Positions 63,111-64,000 of a stretch of DNA of 64,000 nt are shown in pieces. The first letter of the stretch is position 1; each line of letters opens with the position of its first letter. The notes under the pieces are model-generated. The model was not told where the DNA came from, made no database searches, and saw only the letters and a program-made list of their open reading frames with translations. This stretch comes from JAPLNB01 sp964451955 (GTDB lineage Bacteria; Planctomycetota; Phycisphaerae; Tepidisphaerales; Tepidisphaeraceae). The stretch covers positions 1 through 64,000 of the forward strand of contig CAYVKG010000002.1 of the NCBI GenBank assembly GCA_964451955.1, read 5' to 3'. The position numbers were made by a program, and so were the translations under genes.

Positions 63111-63758
63111 ATGGGCGACAGAGAGGGTCATTCTCGCGTTCCGGTGGTGGTGATGGTGGTGGTGGTGGGAGTGTTCATATGGTCGGGGATTGGTCCTCGG
63201 GACCGGTTCACGTGGTACTTGGAGGTATTTCCGGCGGCCCTGGCGGTGCCGCTGCTGATATTCACATATCGCCGATTTCCGCTGAGTTCGATGGCGTACG
63301 TCCTGATCGGTTTGCACGTGGTGATTCTGCTGGTGGGGGGGCATTACACGTATGCGAGGGTGCCGCTGTTCGACTGGATTCGGGACGTGTTTGGCTTGGC
63401 GAGGAATCACTACGATCGGGTAGGTCATTTTGCGCAGGGATTTGTGCCGGCGATTGTGGCGAGGGAGATCTTGTTGCGGAGGTCGCCGCTGAGGCCTGGG
63501 AGATGGCTGTTTGCGATTGTGGTGTCGATTTGTCTAGCGATCAGTGCGATGTATGAGTTGTTTGAATATGGGGTGGCGGTGGCGACGGGTTCGGCGGCGG
63601 AAGCGTTTTTGGGGTCGCAGGGGGATCCATGGGACACGCAGAACGACATGCTTCAATGCCTGATGGGAGCGGTGACGGCGCTGGTGGTTTTGTCGAGGTG
63701 GCACGATCGGCAGGTGGGTAGGCTGGGGGAATCCGGGGATTTGACGGGGTCGAGGTGA
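63111..63758 (+). CDS. YjdF-like (DUF2238) membrane protein
   Basis: This is a 215-residue polytopic membrane protein with several hydrophobic segments and conserved polar blocks: YARVPLFDWIR, NHYDRVGHFAQGFVPA and GDPWDTQNDMLQCLMGA, plus SAMYELFEYG. These match the YjdF/DUF2238 family, whose function is unknown. TATAGC lies just before the ATG. It is convergent with accD. Confidence 0.85.
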   Translation: MGDREGHSRVPVVVMVVVVGVFIWSGIGPRDRFTWYLEVFPAALAVPLLIFTYRRFPLSSMAYVLIGLHVVILLVGGHYTYARVPLFDWIRDVFGLARNHYDRVGHFAQGFVPAIVAREILLRRSPLRPGRWLFAIVVSICLAISAMYELFEYGVAVATGSAAEAFLGSQGDPWDTQNDMLQCLMGAVTALVVLSRWHDRQVGRLGESGDLTGSR

Positions 63759-63780
63759 AGGCGGGGGGGGTGAGGGTGGT

Positions 63781-64000
63781 TCATTTAGCGCAGAAGTCGA
63801 CGAGGCGTGCGATTTCGGAGCGGAGGTCTTTGCGGTGGACGACGAAGTCGAGGAAGCCATGTTCCTGGAGGAATTCGCTGCGTTGGAAGCCTTCGGGGAG
63901 TTCGACCTTGATGGTGTTCCAGATGGTACGTGGTCCCGCGAAGCCGATGAGGGCTTTTGGTTCGGCGATGATGAAGTCGCCGAGCATAGCGAAGGAGGCG
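63781..64000 (-). CDS. accD: acetyl-CoA carboxylase carboxyltransferase subunit beta, 3' end (partial)
   Basis: This is the last 72 residues of AccD, which with AccA transfers carboxyl from biotin to acetyl-CoA in fatty acid synthesis. The sequence MLGDFIIAEPKALIGFAG followed by LPEGFQRSEFL and LDFVVHRKDLR is diagnostic of the C-terminal part. The frame stays open to the end of the window; the start and the zinc motif lie outside it. Confidence 0.93.
   Translation of the reverse strand, partial: ASFAMLGDFIIAEPKALIGFAGPRTIWNTIKVELPEGFQRSEFLQEHGFLDFVVHRKDLRSEIARLVDFCAK

Overview
The window looks like a stretch of chromosome from a planctomycete, most likely class Phycisphaerae. The signs are a LEPR-XLL-type N-terminal motif and a C-terminal dockerin on a 3,200-residue surface protein, two PEP-CTERM tails, a prepilin-like protein with an H-x9-DG motif, a sigma factor with a membrane extension, a Gfo/Idh/MocA oxidoreductase and GH84/GH106-like hydrolases. 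No rRNA, CRISPR array, phage or intact insertion sequence is visible. The genes are mostly housekeeping, in short runs on both strands.

Layout. 0-5.3 kb: broken patatin gene, a phosphohexomutase, cysE, a small lipoprotein, HU and bioF. 5.3-13.6 kb: ECF sigma factor with a small partner, rlmN, a PEGA lipoprotein, mfd with an extra C-terminal helical motif, an HDOD protein and Fe/Mn superoxide dismutase. 13.7-25.6 kb: a lipoprotein, metallophosphoesterase, GAF-PP2C phosphatase, cyclophilin, S41 protease, fhs, rtcB, a sorbosone-dehydrogenase-like propeller and malate dehydrogenase. 26-40.5 kb is the most unusual part: a GH84-like enzyme, a sigma factor continuous with a transmembrane segment and a PEP-CTERM tail, a hemerythrin-like helical protein, and a giant multidomain surface protein with 12 tandem Ig-like repeats.

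40.5-64 kb: an oxidoreductase/galactokinase-like pair, an HTH-like protein preceded by a palindrome and a 10-bp phased repeat, an M50 protease, a Tat-exported phosphoesterase, an MmcB-like nuclease, DedA, clpC, a GH106-like enzyme, a run of asnA, a 78-residue protein, an EboB-like TatD hydrolase and a 58-residue Cys protein, then guaA, tRNA-Ile, a gluconolactonase, a prepilin-like protein, an esterase, a PEP-CTERM protein, lactate dehydrogenase, a double-ACT protein, a YjdF-like membrane protein and the 3' end of accD.

Several promoters can be read (TTGACA/TTGACC boxes, 16-17 bp spacers). In at least two cases (guaA and the GH106-like gene) the predicted start of transcription falls on the A of the start codon, suggesting leaderless mRNAs. 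From about 40.4 kb on, the + strand is strongly G-rich whichever strand carries the gene. The assignments rest on motif recognition by eye; no database search was run.
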